Shown here piece by piece: positions 1 to 11,150 of a DNA stretch of 64,000 nucleotides. The stretch spans positions 5,705,705-5,769,704 of the forward strand of contig NC_083583.1 in assembly GCF_027579695.1 (NCBI RefSeq). Direction: 5' to 3'. The translations under genes were made by a program, and so were the position numbers. The DNA is from Neoarius graeffei. Its lineage: Eukaryota > Chordata > Actinopteri > Siluriformes > Ariidae. Position 1 is the stretch's first letter, and each line of letters begins with the position of its first letter. Below the pieces are notes generated by a model. That model worked only from the letters and a program-made list of their open reading frames with translations, was not told the origin of the DNA and did not search any database.

Positions 1-1517
1 CCAAGTGCAATTAGACCTGGAGACTTAAAAGCAAATGTTTTTAATATAAAAATATAAATATGAATATCAGATGGCATTCCAGATACGAGCCTGACATTCC
101 GGTTTGGTGTGGTGATTGATTTTTTTTTTTTTTTTTTTTGCTTCAGAACAGACATTTCATCATTTTAATACTAATCTGTATTCAGTTTCTCATTTCATTC
201 ACTTTTATTTTAATGCAGCTCTACATTTAAAAAAATGCATTTTATCATGAAAACGATGGTGGTGGGTTTTTTTTTTTTAGGGGGGTGGATATTTTCCCCC
301 CTTCCCAGTAGCGCTCATGTGACCATTCTCCAGGTAGCATTAACTCTCGCCACAGATATAAATACTTCGACTGACTGGCTGGTGGTTCTGGTGGTTTGAC
401 CTCATTGACTGACTATATTTGGCTGGTGCGGCGGTCTCGGACGCGTTTCCGGTTTCGAGATGTTCTCTCTAATATCTGATCTTATATCATGGCTGATTGA
501 CGCCATCATCCCGCCGTAGATTTTCCATAAATATCATATCTATCGTATCCTGTATAGATCTCTTCTCTTATGCGGTCTTCTATATTTAAGTCTTGCTGTT
601 TTGTTAAGGGATGCATTGATAACGTTGTCCCTCTGTAAAGCAGAGTACGAGGACGTTATTTTGGAACTCGTCGATATTGATGATTCCTGGTAATAAGTTT
701 TTAATCAATTGGAAACATCACGGGGATATTTGTTTACTTCTGTTTTTGTGTGTGAGGATGAGTTGTGTTTAACAGAGAGCGCGTAGACAGGTGATCTGAG
801 CATGCGTTTGTTTAAAAATGAACTTGAAGTGGGCGTGTCTACGCGTCGTGCTCGGTGCTCGCTGAATGGAGCTGCTCGGACACGCAACAGTTTCTCTGCA
901 CGCTCGTTCCGCATCTTTGCGTAAGCACAATTCATGGCCGTTTTGTTTTCGTCTCGGGCTTATGATCATCTACAAGACGCCCACGTCGTTGTCATGACAT
1001 CGTACCCTCGGATCACCTCGTATCAGATGTTGATAGAGATTATCAAAGGATTTTTTAACGACCCTGTGACTGATCTCGATATCAGTACATCCCGATTTTC
1101 AATATTAACGTCCAGGAATAAACTTCCCAGCTTCCCGTTGATCCGACTGCTGCCTCAAGTCTTCATCTGTCCAAAAGGGGCGTGACCGACCGCTGTGTTC
1201 CAGCCGGTCTGAACAGACTTTTACATGACCAAAAAAGAAAGTTCCAGACAGACAAATGCAGTACGTGAGCTCTTTAGGTTTTTTCCACTCGTTTAAACAG
1301 TAGACGTGACGTTTATTAGACAAGCAATACCCTTCCCCAGAGAATTCCCCGCCCCGTGTCCGATCTCAGCGCTATGTACTATGCAGTAAGTGCAAACATC
1401 TAAACTCTTGCAGCTTAACAAAGGAACTGGACGCATTTTTGTATCGTGCACAAATTTCATTTGAATGACTCGCCCCAGTCATTTTAGTTCCCCAACCATC
1501 CGAGAGAAACTCCTTAA
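1..1517. other. AT-rich noncoding DNA, no gene recognised
   Basis: The stretch holds homopolymer T runs (about 120-140 and 267-279) and only short open frames without family features. If the plus-strand gene to the left is atxn1l, as human gene order would suggest, this could be part of a long 3' UTR. No coding end is visible in the window, so that remains inference. Confidence 0.4.
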
Positions 1518-2233
1518 AGGGGAACTCCACGGTTTGGTGTTTTGTTTCTTCTCCTTTTTTTTTTTTCCCCCTCCAATTCCTCTCCAGCCTGAACTCTGTT
1601 TGCTGTATCTGTACAGTCTGATTATGATTAATGCCTCCACACAAGAATCGTCACGCAACAGCATTTTCCTGGAAAAAAAATACCATAAATCGGCTTTCTG
1701 TGGAAGTCTAAGGGCAGACGTTGAACCTCGGTAAATGTTAAACGATGACCTATACAATTCTAAAATTGGAAGGAAAAAAAATTCCTCCTGACGCTGCACA
1801 GGAACCGGAAAGGTGTTCCAGTGGCACTGACATCCGAAAGATGAGATGTAAAATCTCACCAAAACTGTATTTCCTACGTTTCTGGAAGGTGTGAGTGATG
1901 CGGGTAAAAAGTAGTTCCGGTTGCTTTACACGCCTACGAATCCATACGCCGTTAGTGCCTCGTTATATTTTGCACATAAGCACAAATTCTTCCAGCGGAG
2001 AAGCTCTGGAGAAGGATCAGTTCTACACAGTTTTACTTCCTGGACAGACCGATGAGTCTGACGTCTGCCCTTAGACTTCTGTTCAAAGTGAAGTTGAGTT
2101 TAAACTGGTTTGGTGGGGGTGCGTTCTCCTCCTCACTGAATAGAAACATATTGAAATTGTATGTCGTTTATTATAATAATACATACGCTACAGATGCAAT
2201 GGATAGACGTTCTGGTGTTAAAATAGTTTCCCT
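1518..2233. mobile_element. TTAA-flanked non-autonomous DNA transposon (Kolobok- or piggyBac-like)
   Basis: The element begins AGGGGAACTCCAC directly after TTAA (1514-1517) and ends with the inverse of AGGGAAACTATTT directly before TTAA (2234-2237). A second internal inverted pair, centred on TCTAAGGGCAGACGT, lies at about 1702-1721 and 2060-2080. TTAA duplication is typical of the Kolobok and piggyBac superfamilies. No transposase reading frame remains. The termini are imperfect, so the exact family is uncertain. Confidence 0.5.
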
Positions 2234-2580
2234 TTAATCTTGTTGCATTAATAGAATAATTGAAGCTCAGTTATTTTATTTATTATTTTTGTTAGCAGTC
2301 ATATTGCTAAAACGAAAAACTTCCCAAAACTTGAAGCTTGTCATGTTGCTCGGTTACTGTATATCATGTGTGTGTGTGTGTGTTAGCGTTAATCGTCACC
2401 CTCACTGCTCCATGTCGTGTCAAACTCGAACGCACTGCCTTACTGACCCCCTGCTGAAGGAGGCCAGATTGTGTGTAATGAAATGCTTCAATCCTGTGCA
2501 CTGTAACTGAGAAACATCATCAATGTGTTTTCCGTGCCTTTCCTGTGTGTGTGAGATCCATCATCACTTTGTTTCAACCA

Positions 2581-4001
2581 CTAAGGGCTGATTTATACGT
2601 CGATACATCATTAGACATTCATCTCTCTCTAAAACGTAGCATAAATGTGAGCACTAGGGGGCAGTGTGGAGAATACGTCAATGAAAAAGAAAGTGTGGTG
2701 TTTTAATGATGATAACTTGCTCGTTTATTCACCAACACATCCACCTGGATTTCCCTTCAAGTGCTCATTTTGCTGTTCAGTAATCGTCGTATTAAAAAAA
2801 AAAAATCGTACGTAAAGCTGCGAATTGACATTTACTTATCGTACTTGACAAGATCCCAGTAAAACCTCGACCGAATTCTGTAACGGACAGCATTATTGGA
2901 CAGTTTTTTTTTTTTTTCTCTTTTCTCCATGCCTGGAAATACGATGACGTTCCTCAAACGTTCTGGGATTAAAGAAAATGCGTACGACGTTGGTAGCATG
3001 ATTAATCAGAGTGAGCTTGGATTTAAAAAAAAAGGGGGGGACGACGTTCTCTCCAAAGTGAGCTTGAGAGAGAGATTTTTCTGTCCATTTGCATGTTTCG
3101 TTTAAGTTCCGCCATCGTAGCTACGTATTTTTTGTAGCTATGTTGAGTTTGGCGCCCTCCTGAATATGTGAATGAAAGTGTGTTGTTTTAATGATAACTC
3201 GCTAGTTTATTCACAAACCCATCCACCTGGATTTCCCTTCACGTGCTCGTTTTGCCGTTCAGTCATTTTAAAAAATCGTACATAAAGCTGCGAATCGACA
3301 AATTACTTATCGTACTAGACAAGATCCCAGTAAAACCTCGACCGAATTCTGTAACGGACAATGTTATCGATGGACAGTGTGTTTTCGCCATGCCTGGAAA
3401 TGCAATGAAGTTCCTCAAATGTTCTGGAATTTTAAAGAAAATGCGTACGATGTTGGTAACGTGACGAATCAGAGTGAGCCTGGGTTAAAAAAAACAAGGG
3501 GGGGGGGACATCCTCCAAAGTGAGCTTGAGATCATAGAGGTTTTTCTGTCCGTTTGCATGTTTCGTTTAAGTTCTGCCATTTATAGCTACTTTTTTTTTG
3601 GTAGCTATATTGAGTTTGGCGCCCTCCTGTTGGTGGATTTTAAACGAGTGTCAGAGCAATGCTCTGACACTAAGATCCGAGGTTTTAATCGGAAGCGTTT
3701 CACACTGCTGGAACGTTTCCTGTCGGATCTTGCTTGCGTTTTGAGAGCTGATCTCAAATCCAAAGATTGATTTAATTTTAATGATGTGCGACAGCAAAAT
3801 CGGACCAAAAATTCGTACGCGATAAAACCGACTGTTTATAATGTCGCAACTCCTCCTTCTACTCGATCTGGTTTTGGTTCGGCTGTAAACGTCGACGATG
3901 TTTCGAGGTCTGCACGTCCACTTCCTGATTTGTTCTTTTATTTACGGTTTGACGTAAACGCGCTTGCATTAATCTCAGCAAACGTACAAATCAGCCCTTA
4001 G
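2581..4001. mobile_element. DNA transposon with terminal inverted repeats CTAAGGGCTGATTT
   Basis: The left end reads CTAAGGGCTGATTTATACG and the right end is its inverse with one difference (…CGTACAAATCAGCCCTTAG). The interior is largely a direct duplication (next entry). Short open frames inside show no recognisable transposase, so this is a non-autonomous copy. No convincing target-site duplication is visible beyond the palindromic ends. Confidence 0.6.
2690..3630. repeat. Tandem duplication, two units of about 450-490 bp
   Basis: Unit 1 (about 2690-3176) and unit 2 (about 3177-3630) share long stretches in the same order: TTCACCAACACATCCACCTGG versus the 3' unit's variant, CAAGATCCCAGTAAAACCTC, CATGCCTGGAAAT and TTGAGTTTGGCGCCCTCCTG. 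They differ by substitutions and homopolymer lengths, so the duplication is old. It lies wholly inside the 2581-4001 transposon. Confidence 0.7.
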
Positions 4002-4379
4002 TTCCAGTCCGTCATGAATGAGTGGTTCCCTTTCGTGTTCTCATCACTTCTTCATGTCTTGGATGGTATGATGTCACTCGTCCCTTGTGCACATGTTGCG
4101 CAAACAGCGCCCTCTGGAGAAGAATCATAGTAGTGCACTCTGGCTATTTTTTAAAAATGTATATCTATAAGAAGAAAAATTCCTCATCACCGACATAATC
4201 ACCTGAAAGATGCACTTATTGAAGTCCACACTTGGTTACGTAGTAACCTTCTGTAATAACGAATTATATGCGAAACCGTGTTAATACAATCAACACTTGT
4301 GTATATGTGTGTGTGCGTGTGTGTAGATAAAAAGATGAGCTTTCTATATTATCGAGCTTGCCTTAAGATTTTTGTGGAA

Positions 4380-5300
4380 CGAACGAATGAGCGACGCGTA
4401 CGCGCAGCTCAGAATCGCCCTCGGCGCCACACGGTTTGACGCGAGCCGAAAGCAGTAGCGCGGCCGTCTGCAGGTCGACTGTCCCGTGGAAACAAAGTGA
4501 AGTTGTATGGTGTTGCGTTCTGATTCATATTAAATGGGGAAGGGCCGTGCACTGCGGGCATGGGCCTTTGACGAGTGTTTACCTCAAACTTTTTGTGTGG
4601 TTGGCGTTAGGAAATAAACCGTTTTGCGGGAAATGCGCCTGTGATGATGACGGTGAAGGCGTGGCACTGATTGCTTGTATCAGGTGACCATACTGGGTGA
4701 TGGATGGATGAAAGGATGGACGCTCAAATGTTCAGTCGTGCTATCCCCTTGATTTTTTTTTTCTTTCTTTTTGAGATGACCCAGAATCCTGATTTTTTTT
4801 TTTTTTTTTTTTCTTTTTAAATTGATCGGTTTTGCAGAAGTGGAACTGAATCTAAGAGTGAGCAAGAAAGTTCTAACGGTTGAAACTTTTTTTTTTTAAA
4901 AAACAATTAATTATCTACTTTTAAATTGTACCTTGTTGGCACTAAGTGACACTGCTTTTTGTTTTCTTTGTTTTTTTTTAAGAAACAAGCGTCTTTCTTT
5001 TAATGCATAAAAGAACCTGCAAAATATATGCAATGATGTGTATGTAATATTCAATCCTCAAGTATAATCCAGGTTATATGGACTTTGTATAGTGAATTTT
5101 AATATCGTATGGCCGTACCGATATGTATTAATTCTTCTCAGAAAGCCTTAGAAGTCGTCTACCCAAAGTGCTCCCTTAGAAAACCCCACACCTACCTGAA
5201 CTTTACAAAGCATTAATAACTATATTTTGTTGCGTTTTTATTTGTACCCTTTTTTTGGAATAAAATAGATTTGTACTGTATATTTGTACCTCTCTGTGAA
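4380..5300 (+). other. Candidate 3' UTR end with polyadenylation signal
   Basis: AATAAA at 5259-5264 is followed by a T/GT-rich stretch (about 5317-5335), the layout of a vertebrate polyadenylation site. The preceding ~700 bp are AT-rich without repeats or coding potential, as in a long 3' UTR. In human, ATXN1L lies on the opposite strand downstream of ZNF821, so this could be its 3' end. That is a synteny inference: no exon of the gene is visible. Confidence 0.3.
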
Positions 5301-5685
5301 CTACTTAGGGCAGGTTTGTTTTTTTGTTTTTTTTTCCCCCTCCTTCCTTTTCTTTTCGCTGTCTTAATTCTATGTACGGACACAAAGATATTGTATTTTT
5401 ATTGTTACAGCTAACTTCTTGGAAACATTGCATTTATCATGTTTGTTAAGTAAACACAATATAATATATATAATATTACCAAACTGGCCTGGCTCCTTTT
5501 CTGGATTGGTCTGAAGTTTCAAGTGAAAATCTTGCGTTTAACGGTTATTCCACGAAATCAAGCCGTCCATGAGCTGATAGGTGACGAGGCGCGTAGCACC
5601 GAGATTGAGTGGAATAACTGTTTTATTCTATCCACATTCACGGGATTTTGAGAAACACAGCACTTTTATTTTTTGCAAATTCTAT

Positions 5686-6286
5686 GAGTGATTCCACGCT
5701 TATGGGTACTGAAATGGGGACATGAACTTATTCACCTAAAACCATTTCTTTTTTTACCATCAGGTCACAAAACATGTAATCTTTAATGAACGATATGTTA
5801 AAAGATAACTTTAATTTTCTGAGATGTAATAAAAACATATTTATATGCCAAAGTCAAGCCTATGAGTTCCAAAATGATGTCTGTTCCATTACTTCTGTTA
5901 CGATTGTCCATCTCGCGTCTGTTACAAATTAATTACAATCTAGCTATATACCATGTTAATCTTATTGAAAGAATGTGTATGTTTATTCTACTACACATGT
6001 TTATTAATTATATTTGCTAAAACATCACCTTCCTATGTTTCAAAAAGTAATTCTACATTGTTAAAATTGAGAATATATATGTCCACAACACTTCTGTTAC
6101 GTTCTGACTTTGGCATATAAATATGTTTTTATTACATCTCAGAAAATTAAAGTTATCTTTTAACATATCATTCATTAAAGATTACATGTTTTGTGACCTG
6201 ATGGTAAAAAAAGAAATGGTTTTAGGTGAATTTTTAAAAATAAGTTCATGTCCCCATTTCAGTACCCATAAGCGTGGAATCACTCA
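5686..6286. mobile_element. Palindromic MITE, copy 1 (about 600 bp)
   Basis: The arms are inverted copies about 190 bp long, starting TGAGTGATTCCACGCTTATG and ending with its inverse, flanked by TA on both sides. The central spacer holds repeated TCTGTTAC words and no coding frame. A near-identical second copy lies at 36586-37186. A TA target duplication suggests a TA-specific superfamily such as Tc1/mariner, but the ends do not match a Tc1 I recognise. Confidence 0.8.
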
Positions 6287-6287
6287 T

Positions 6288-6649
6288 AAATAAAAACTTT
6301 TATACAAAACGTCCAATCATTTCTGCTTAAAGTAAACAAACTGGTGAAATGACGGGAGCAATTTGTGAAAAATGCAATAATTCTTCTTGAAAAATATTCT
6401 TTAAAAAAAAAACTTTTTTTTTTTCATCCTTGGTTGGTTCAGTAATGTGCTCTGCCCCTGTGTGCGGCGTTTTTTTTTTTCTTTCTCCTTTCTCTTCTCG
6501 GTATATGAGCTGATATCCGAGTAGTAGAGTAGCCAATCAGGACGTGCGATTGCTCATGTCCAGTGAATGTGGGTAGAATGGTTGTTTATTTTCTGTTTAC
6601 TTTGTCTTTAACAGATGTATTTTTGTCTGAATGCTTTCTTGACTTCATA
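6288..6649. other. AT-rich spacer, nothing recognised
   Basis: Between the palindromic MITE and the Tc1-like element there are homopolymer runs and no gene-like structure. Confidence 0.5.
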
Positions 6650-6762
6650 CAGTGATGAGTGTTTGCCCCCTTCCTGATTTTTTTTTTTTTTGCATGTTTG
6701 TCACACTTAAATGTTTCTGAATATTAGACAAAGATAACACAAACACACAATGCAGTTTTTAA

Positions 6763-6797
<35 letters not shown>

Positions 6798-6869
6798 GGG
6801 GGAAAAAAATCCAAACCTACATGACCCTGTGTGAAAAAGTGATTGCCCCCTAAACCTAATAACGGGTTG

Positions 6870-7452
6870 AGCTAGCCTGGGCCCGCCCATCCTAAGTGTG
6901 ACGCAACATGGGGGCCTGTTGCGAGCTTAGTCTGGCAAGGCAAGCTATCTCCAGCTCTTCCAAGCTCCCGAAAAATCGGGAGCCAATCAACTTTGAGCAT
7001 CTCCAACGGCCCTGGGTAGAGGCGTGTTCAAGGCAGTGACGTAGTAGAACTGCGACCGGAAGCCATAGATTGTTTACAGAATCTATGCCGGAAGCGCTTC
7101 ATTCACTAGAAACATTACGAACATGGAGCAGCGGCAAGCCTTTGACACAGCGGTAGATGCTGTATTGAAAGCATTCAACGGGAAGTTCTCATTGAAAACG
7201 GAGCAAAGAGCAGCCCTGGAGGTATTTATCTTCTTCCTGTTACTCAAGCAGTTTTCGTCGCGTCACATACGTCAGAGGAAAGAGTGATGTGATTTGGTTT
7301 AAGCTTCGCCACAGCCTTTTCTGGCTTCCACCAGTAGCAAACTGAGGCATTTCAGGGAGGCGGGTCAACCACGCGCTTTGGGAAACGGTTGGGCTTAATA
7401 TCTTTGCCAGACCAAATGCTCGCAGAGCTTTGAAGTTGCGTTAGCCAGACTA
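6870..7452 (+). mobile_element. Non-autonomous element inserted in the Tc1-like transposon
   Basis: The Tc1-like sequence breaks after …AACGGGTTG and resumes at …ACCCTTAGCAGCAAT. The insert starts CTAGCCTGGGCCCGCC and ends with the inverse of TTAGTCTGGCTAACGCAAC. Copies of GTCTGGCAA occur near both ends, so the termini are imperfect inverted repeats. It carries a putative first coding exon (7123-7221). The superfamily is not determined. Confidence 0.6.
7123..7221 (+). CDS. First-exon fragment, resembles start of a RecQ-like helicase ORF
   Basis: An ATG opens 33 codons that end exactly at a splice-donor-like GTATTT. The peptide contains FNGKFSLKTEQRAALE, which resembles the short Q-motif region just before the ATPase domain of RecQ-like superfamily-2 helicases found as multicopy genes in fish genomes. 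No helicase motifs follow: the downstream part was lost when the host element became non-autonomous. It is therefore a relic of a transposon-borne or captured gene, not a working gene. The family assignment rests on a short motif and is tentative; an unrelated mobile-element ORF is possible. Confidence 0.35.
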
Positions 7453-7579
7453 ACCCTTAGCAGCAATAGCTACAATCAAGCATTTGTGATAACTGGCAGT
7501 GAGTCTTTTACAGCGCTGTGGAGGAATTTTGGCCCACTCATCTTTGCAGAATTGTTGTAATTCAGCCACATTAGAGGGT

Positions 7580-8427
7580 TTAAGCATGAACCGCCTTTTT
7601 AAGGTCATGCCATGGCATCTCAGTCGGATTCAGGTCAGGACTTTGACTCGGCAACTCCAAAGTCTTCATTTTGTTTTTCTTCAGCCGTTCAGAGGTGGAC
7701 TTGCTGGTGTGTTTTGGATCATTGTCCTGCTGCAGAACCCAAGTGCGCTTCAGCTTGAGGTCACGAACAGACGGCCGGACATTCTCCTTCAGGATTTTTT
7801 GGTAGACAGCAGAATTCAGGGTTCCATTTACTACAGCAAGTCTTCCAGGTCCTGAAGCAGCAAAACAGCCCCAGACCATCACACTGCCGCCGCCACCACC
7901 ACCACCACCATATTTTACTGTTTGGTATAATGTTCCTTTTCTGAAATGCTGTTACTTTTCCGCCAGATGTAACGGGACATACACCTTCCAAAAAGTTCAA
8001 CTTTTGTCTCGTCAGTCCATAGAGTATTTTCCCAAAAGTCTTGGGGGATCATCAAGATGTTTTCTGGCAAAACTGAGACGAGCCTTTGTTCTTTTTGCTC
8101 AGCAGTGGTTTTCATCTTGGAACTCTGCCATGCAGGCCATTTTTGCCCAGTCTCTTTCTTATGGTCGAGTCATGAACACGGACCTTAACTGAGGCAAGTG
8201 AGGCCTGCAGATCTTTGGATGTTGTTGAGGGGTCTTTTGTGACCTTGTGGATGAGTCGTCGCTGCGCTCTTGGTCGGCCGGCCACTCCTGGGAAGGTTCA
8301 CCACTGTTCCATGTTGTCGCCATTTGTGGATAATGGCTCTCACTGTGGTTCGCTGGAGTCCCAAAGCTTTAGAAATGGCCTTATAACCTTTTCCAGACTG
8401 ATGGATCTCAATTACTTTGTTTCTCAT
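7580..8427 (-). pseudogene. Tc1-like transposase pseudogene
   Basis: Read on the minus strand, pieces in different frames give a Tc1/mariner transposase. The N-terminal helix-turn-helix (8427-8185) contains GLQRTTVRAIIHKW and the GRP-type linker SGRPTK. A middle piece contains LWTDETKVELFG with the first catalytic Asp. The C-terminal piece (7882-7580) contains MMVWGCF, the second catalytic Asp in QQDNDPKHT, and SPDLNPTEMPWHDLK with the third acidic residue (Glu). Frame changes between the pieces make it non-functional. The enzyme would cut and paste its own element at TA sites. Confidence 0.9.
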
Positions 8428-8848
8428 TTGTTCCTGAATTTCTTTGGATCACAGCATGAAGTCTAGCTTTTGAGGATCTTTTGGTCTACTTCACTTTGTC
8501 AGGCAGGTCCTATTTAAGTGATTTCTTGATTGAGAACAGGTGTGGCAGTAATCAGGCCTGGGTGTGGCTCGAGAAATTGAACTCAGCTTTCCAAAGACAA
8601 ACCACAGTTAATTTGTTTTAACTGGAGGGAGGGGGCAATCACTTTTTTTTTTTTTTTTTTACACACGGTCATGTAGGTTTGGATTTTTTTTTCCCTTAAT
8701 AATAAAAACCTTCATTTAAAAACTGCATTGTGTTTTTACTTATCTTTTGTCTAAGTTTGTTTGATGATCTGAAACATTTAAGTGTGACAAACATGCAAAA
8801 AAAAAAAATCAGGAAGGGGGCAAATACTTTTTCACACCACCTGTAAAT

Positions 8849-9226
8849 CTCATCTCATCTCATTATCTGTAGCCGCTTTATCCTTCTACAGGGTCGCAGG
8901 CAAGCTGGAGCCTATCCCAGCTGACTACGGGTGAAAGGCGGGGTTCACCCTGGACAAGTCACCAGGTCATCACAGGGCTGACACATAGACACAGACAACC
9001 ATTCACACTCACATTCACACCTACGCTCAATTTAGAGTCACCAGTTAACCTAACCTGCATGTCTTTGGACTGTGGGGGAAACCGGAGCACCCGGAGGAAA
9101 CCCACGCGGACACGGGGAGAACATGCAAACTCCACACAGAAAGGCCCTCGGCGGCCCCGGGGCTCAAACCCAGGACCTTCTTCCTGTGAGGCGACAGCGC
9201 TAACCACTACACCACCGCGCCGCCCC
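8849..9226 (-). mobile_element. tRNA-derived SINE, family 1 (copy A)
   Basis: The minus strand starts with a tRNA-like head (GGTGTAGTGGTTAGCGCTGTC … GGGTTTGAGCCCC, A- and B-box-like) and ends in an ATGAG-type tail. The site duplication CACCTGTAAAT is present at 8838-8848 and 9227-9237. The left duplication overlaps the end of the Tc1-like element, so the SINE inserted after it. This family recurs throughout 27-57 kb. Confidence 0.9.
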
Positions 9227-9239
9227 CACCTGTAAATAT

Positions 9240-9690
9240 TAAGGGTTTTATTTCATTTAAAAAAAAAAAAAAGTGTTAGTCTTTGTAGAGACACACCCCC
9301 AACACTTTTTACTCTGCCCTCAATTTTAGTCCGTACAGAAAGGAAACCAGGGTGGGGTTCAGCAAGACCCGGTCCCTGTTGGTGGAAAAGTGGTTCTTGA
9401 ACATTCAGGATTCTTTGAACCTTGGTGCCCGCAAGTGACCCGGCCCACGTTTTCACCAATTTTGAGTAGAACCATTGCAATCAAGGCTGCGTCATGAACA
9501 GGGGGCGTGGCACAATTCACAGCATGAGTAAACAGTCGGAGCAAGATGATGGCGGGCATTGATTGACTTGATTACCTCAGAACTTCTGTTATTGCAGATA
9601 TCTTTTTCTGTTGCATTCTCCATTCTTGCGCTCTGCTTCCTCTCCAAACTAATGACACGCCCACTGATGTCATGACAGTTGAAATGCTCT
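9240..9690. other. Repeat-like noncoding stretch
   Basis: No gene recognised. Words such as TTGGTGGAAAAG occur here (about 9380) and again in the duplicated block that follows, suggesting an old unclassified repeat. Confidence 0.35.
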
Positions 9691-9696
9691 GAATGG

Positions 9697-10007
9697 TTAA
9701 AAAAAATTGTGCGTGAACAAGAAACGAACCCGTTCCATGTTGGTGGAAAAGGAGTACAAGTTCATCGCGAGGGGGAAAATGGAGAATAAACACTTCCGAG
9801 ATGGAAAAGTTAACCAGTTGGATGCAGAATTGGTCCGAATGGTTAATGGTTAAAAAAAATTGTGCGTGAACAAGAAACGAACCCGTTCCATGTTGGTGGA
9901 AAAGGAGTACAAGTTCATCGCAGGTAGATTTTTATCGCGAGGGGGAAAATGGAGAATAAACACTTCCGAGATGGAAAAGTTAACCAGTTGGATGCAGAAT
10001 TGGTCCT
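9697..10007. repeat. Direct tandem duplication, about 146-163 bp units
   Basis: The sequence from GGTTAAAAAAAATTGTGCG to GATGCAGAATTGGTCC occurs at about 9697-9829 and 9847-10006, practically identical. The second copy has 17 extra bases (about 9922-9938, AGGTAGATTTTTATCGC) beside a short GCGAGGG repeat. The near-identity implies a recent event. Confidence 0.85.
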
Positions 10008-10164
10008 GTTGCCCAGAGATAAACAGTTCCTAATGCTGAGCGAGTCACAGTCAACTCGAAAGGAGACTCTTGAACCTTCTCTCAGCAGAAAACAGCATGA
10101 CTAGAATTTCACATGTCTACAGCGTTGGTCAGATCAAACTGAAACACCAAACACATCTAAATAA

Positions 10165-10350
10165 GGAAGCCATGACCTAATGGTTAGAGAAGCAGCTTTA
10201 GAACCAAGAAGTCATTGGTTCGATTCCCTGGACGAACAGGAGGGATGAAGTGCCCTTGAGCAAAGCACCAAAACCCCAACTGCTCCCCAGGATACATTAG
10301 ACGTCGCTCTGGATAAGAGTGTCTGCTAAATGCCAGTAATGTAATAAACA
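10165..10350 (+). mobile_element. tRNA-derived SINE with HpaI/L2-like 3' tail
   Basis: The tRNA-like head (GAAGCCATGACCTAATGGTT … GGTTCGATTCCCTGG) is followed by a body ending CTCTGGATAAGAGTGTCTGC TAAATGCC, the 3' tail shared by salmonid-type SINEs and their partner LINEs. Related copies lie at 58548-58730 (plus) and 60088-60262 (minus). Confidence 0.85.
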
Positions 10351-10424
10351 CTCTGGTTAGAATCGATTCTGGAGACGTGGCTTGATGTATACGGGTGGGA
10401 TCAAGGAGGAAATAAGAGTGCTCT

Positions 10425-11150
10425 GAGAGCACAATATCCCCCGCGGGCAACTCGGCCATAACTCTGATAAAATGCGGCTGAATTGAATGAAATTGCGATA
10501 TGTGTATCGCTGACATCTAATAAAGAATCCTGCCAAAGTTTGTGAAATTCCTCCAAAAATTGCAAGGGAAGTTGATTTCAGAAAGCAAGCACACCTTGAT
10601 GAAATTGCCAAAATACAAGTTTGTTAATAATCAAGGGCAGAACTCTGGGAAAATTTACCCAAATTAAATGAAATTTCAATCTGCGTATAAGGGTCATATC
10701 ACAAAGCCTTTTGCCAAGTTTGGTGAAATTCCTCCACAAATTGTGAGAGGAGTTGATTTCAGAAGAACGTACACCCTCATGAAATTGTCAAAGTACAAGT
10801 TATTTAATCAAGGGTCAAAACTCTGGGAAAATTTTCACAAACGAAATTAAATCGCAATCTGCGTATTACCGTCATATAACAAGGCCTTTTACCAAGCTTT
10901 GAGAAATTCGTGAGAGGAGTTGATGTCAGAAGGCGAACACACTTTCATGAAATTGTGAAAGTATAAGGTTGTTCATCAAGGGCTGGAACTCTGGGAAAAC
11001 GCGACCGAATTGAACAAAATAATCCCTCTTACCAAGTTGGGTGAAATTCCTCCAAAAATCATGAGACGAGTTGATTTCAGAAGGTGAGCACGCTTCCTGG
11101 GACGGACGGACATCGCTACGATATAAAAATTCTGTTGTACTTCACCTGTT
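10425..11150. repeat. Diverged tandem array, about 165-190 bp units, at least four
   Basis: Recurring landmarks in fixed order are AACTCTGGGAAAA, CAATCTGCGTAT, CCAAGTTTGGTGAAATTCC TCC, GAGTTGATTTCAGAAG and ATGAAATTG. They repeat near 10440, 10640, 10815 and 10985. Units differ by many substitutions and indels, so the array is old. The last unit runs into GGGACGGACGGACATCGC. No protein is encoded. Confidence 0.75.

Larger units (their letters stand above)
6650..8843 (-). mobile_element. Tc1-like transposon, degenerate and interrupted
   Basis: Both ends sit in TA dinucleotides (6648-6649 and 8844-8845). The terminal inverted repeats run about 200 bp, and both contain the words TTTGCCCCCTTCCTGATTTT and TTTGTCACACTTAAATGTTTC. 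A subterminal copy of the GTGTGAAAAAGTGATTGCCCCC word near 6829-6850 gives the IR/DR arrangement seen in fish Tc1 elements. The left side also has an (ATT)n run at about 6765-6796. A second element (about 6870-7452) has inserted between the left end and the transposase region. Confidence 0.9.
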
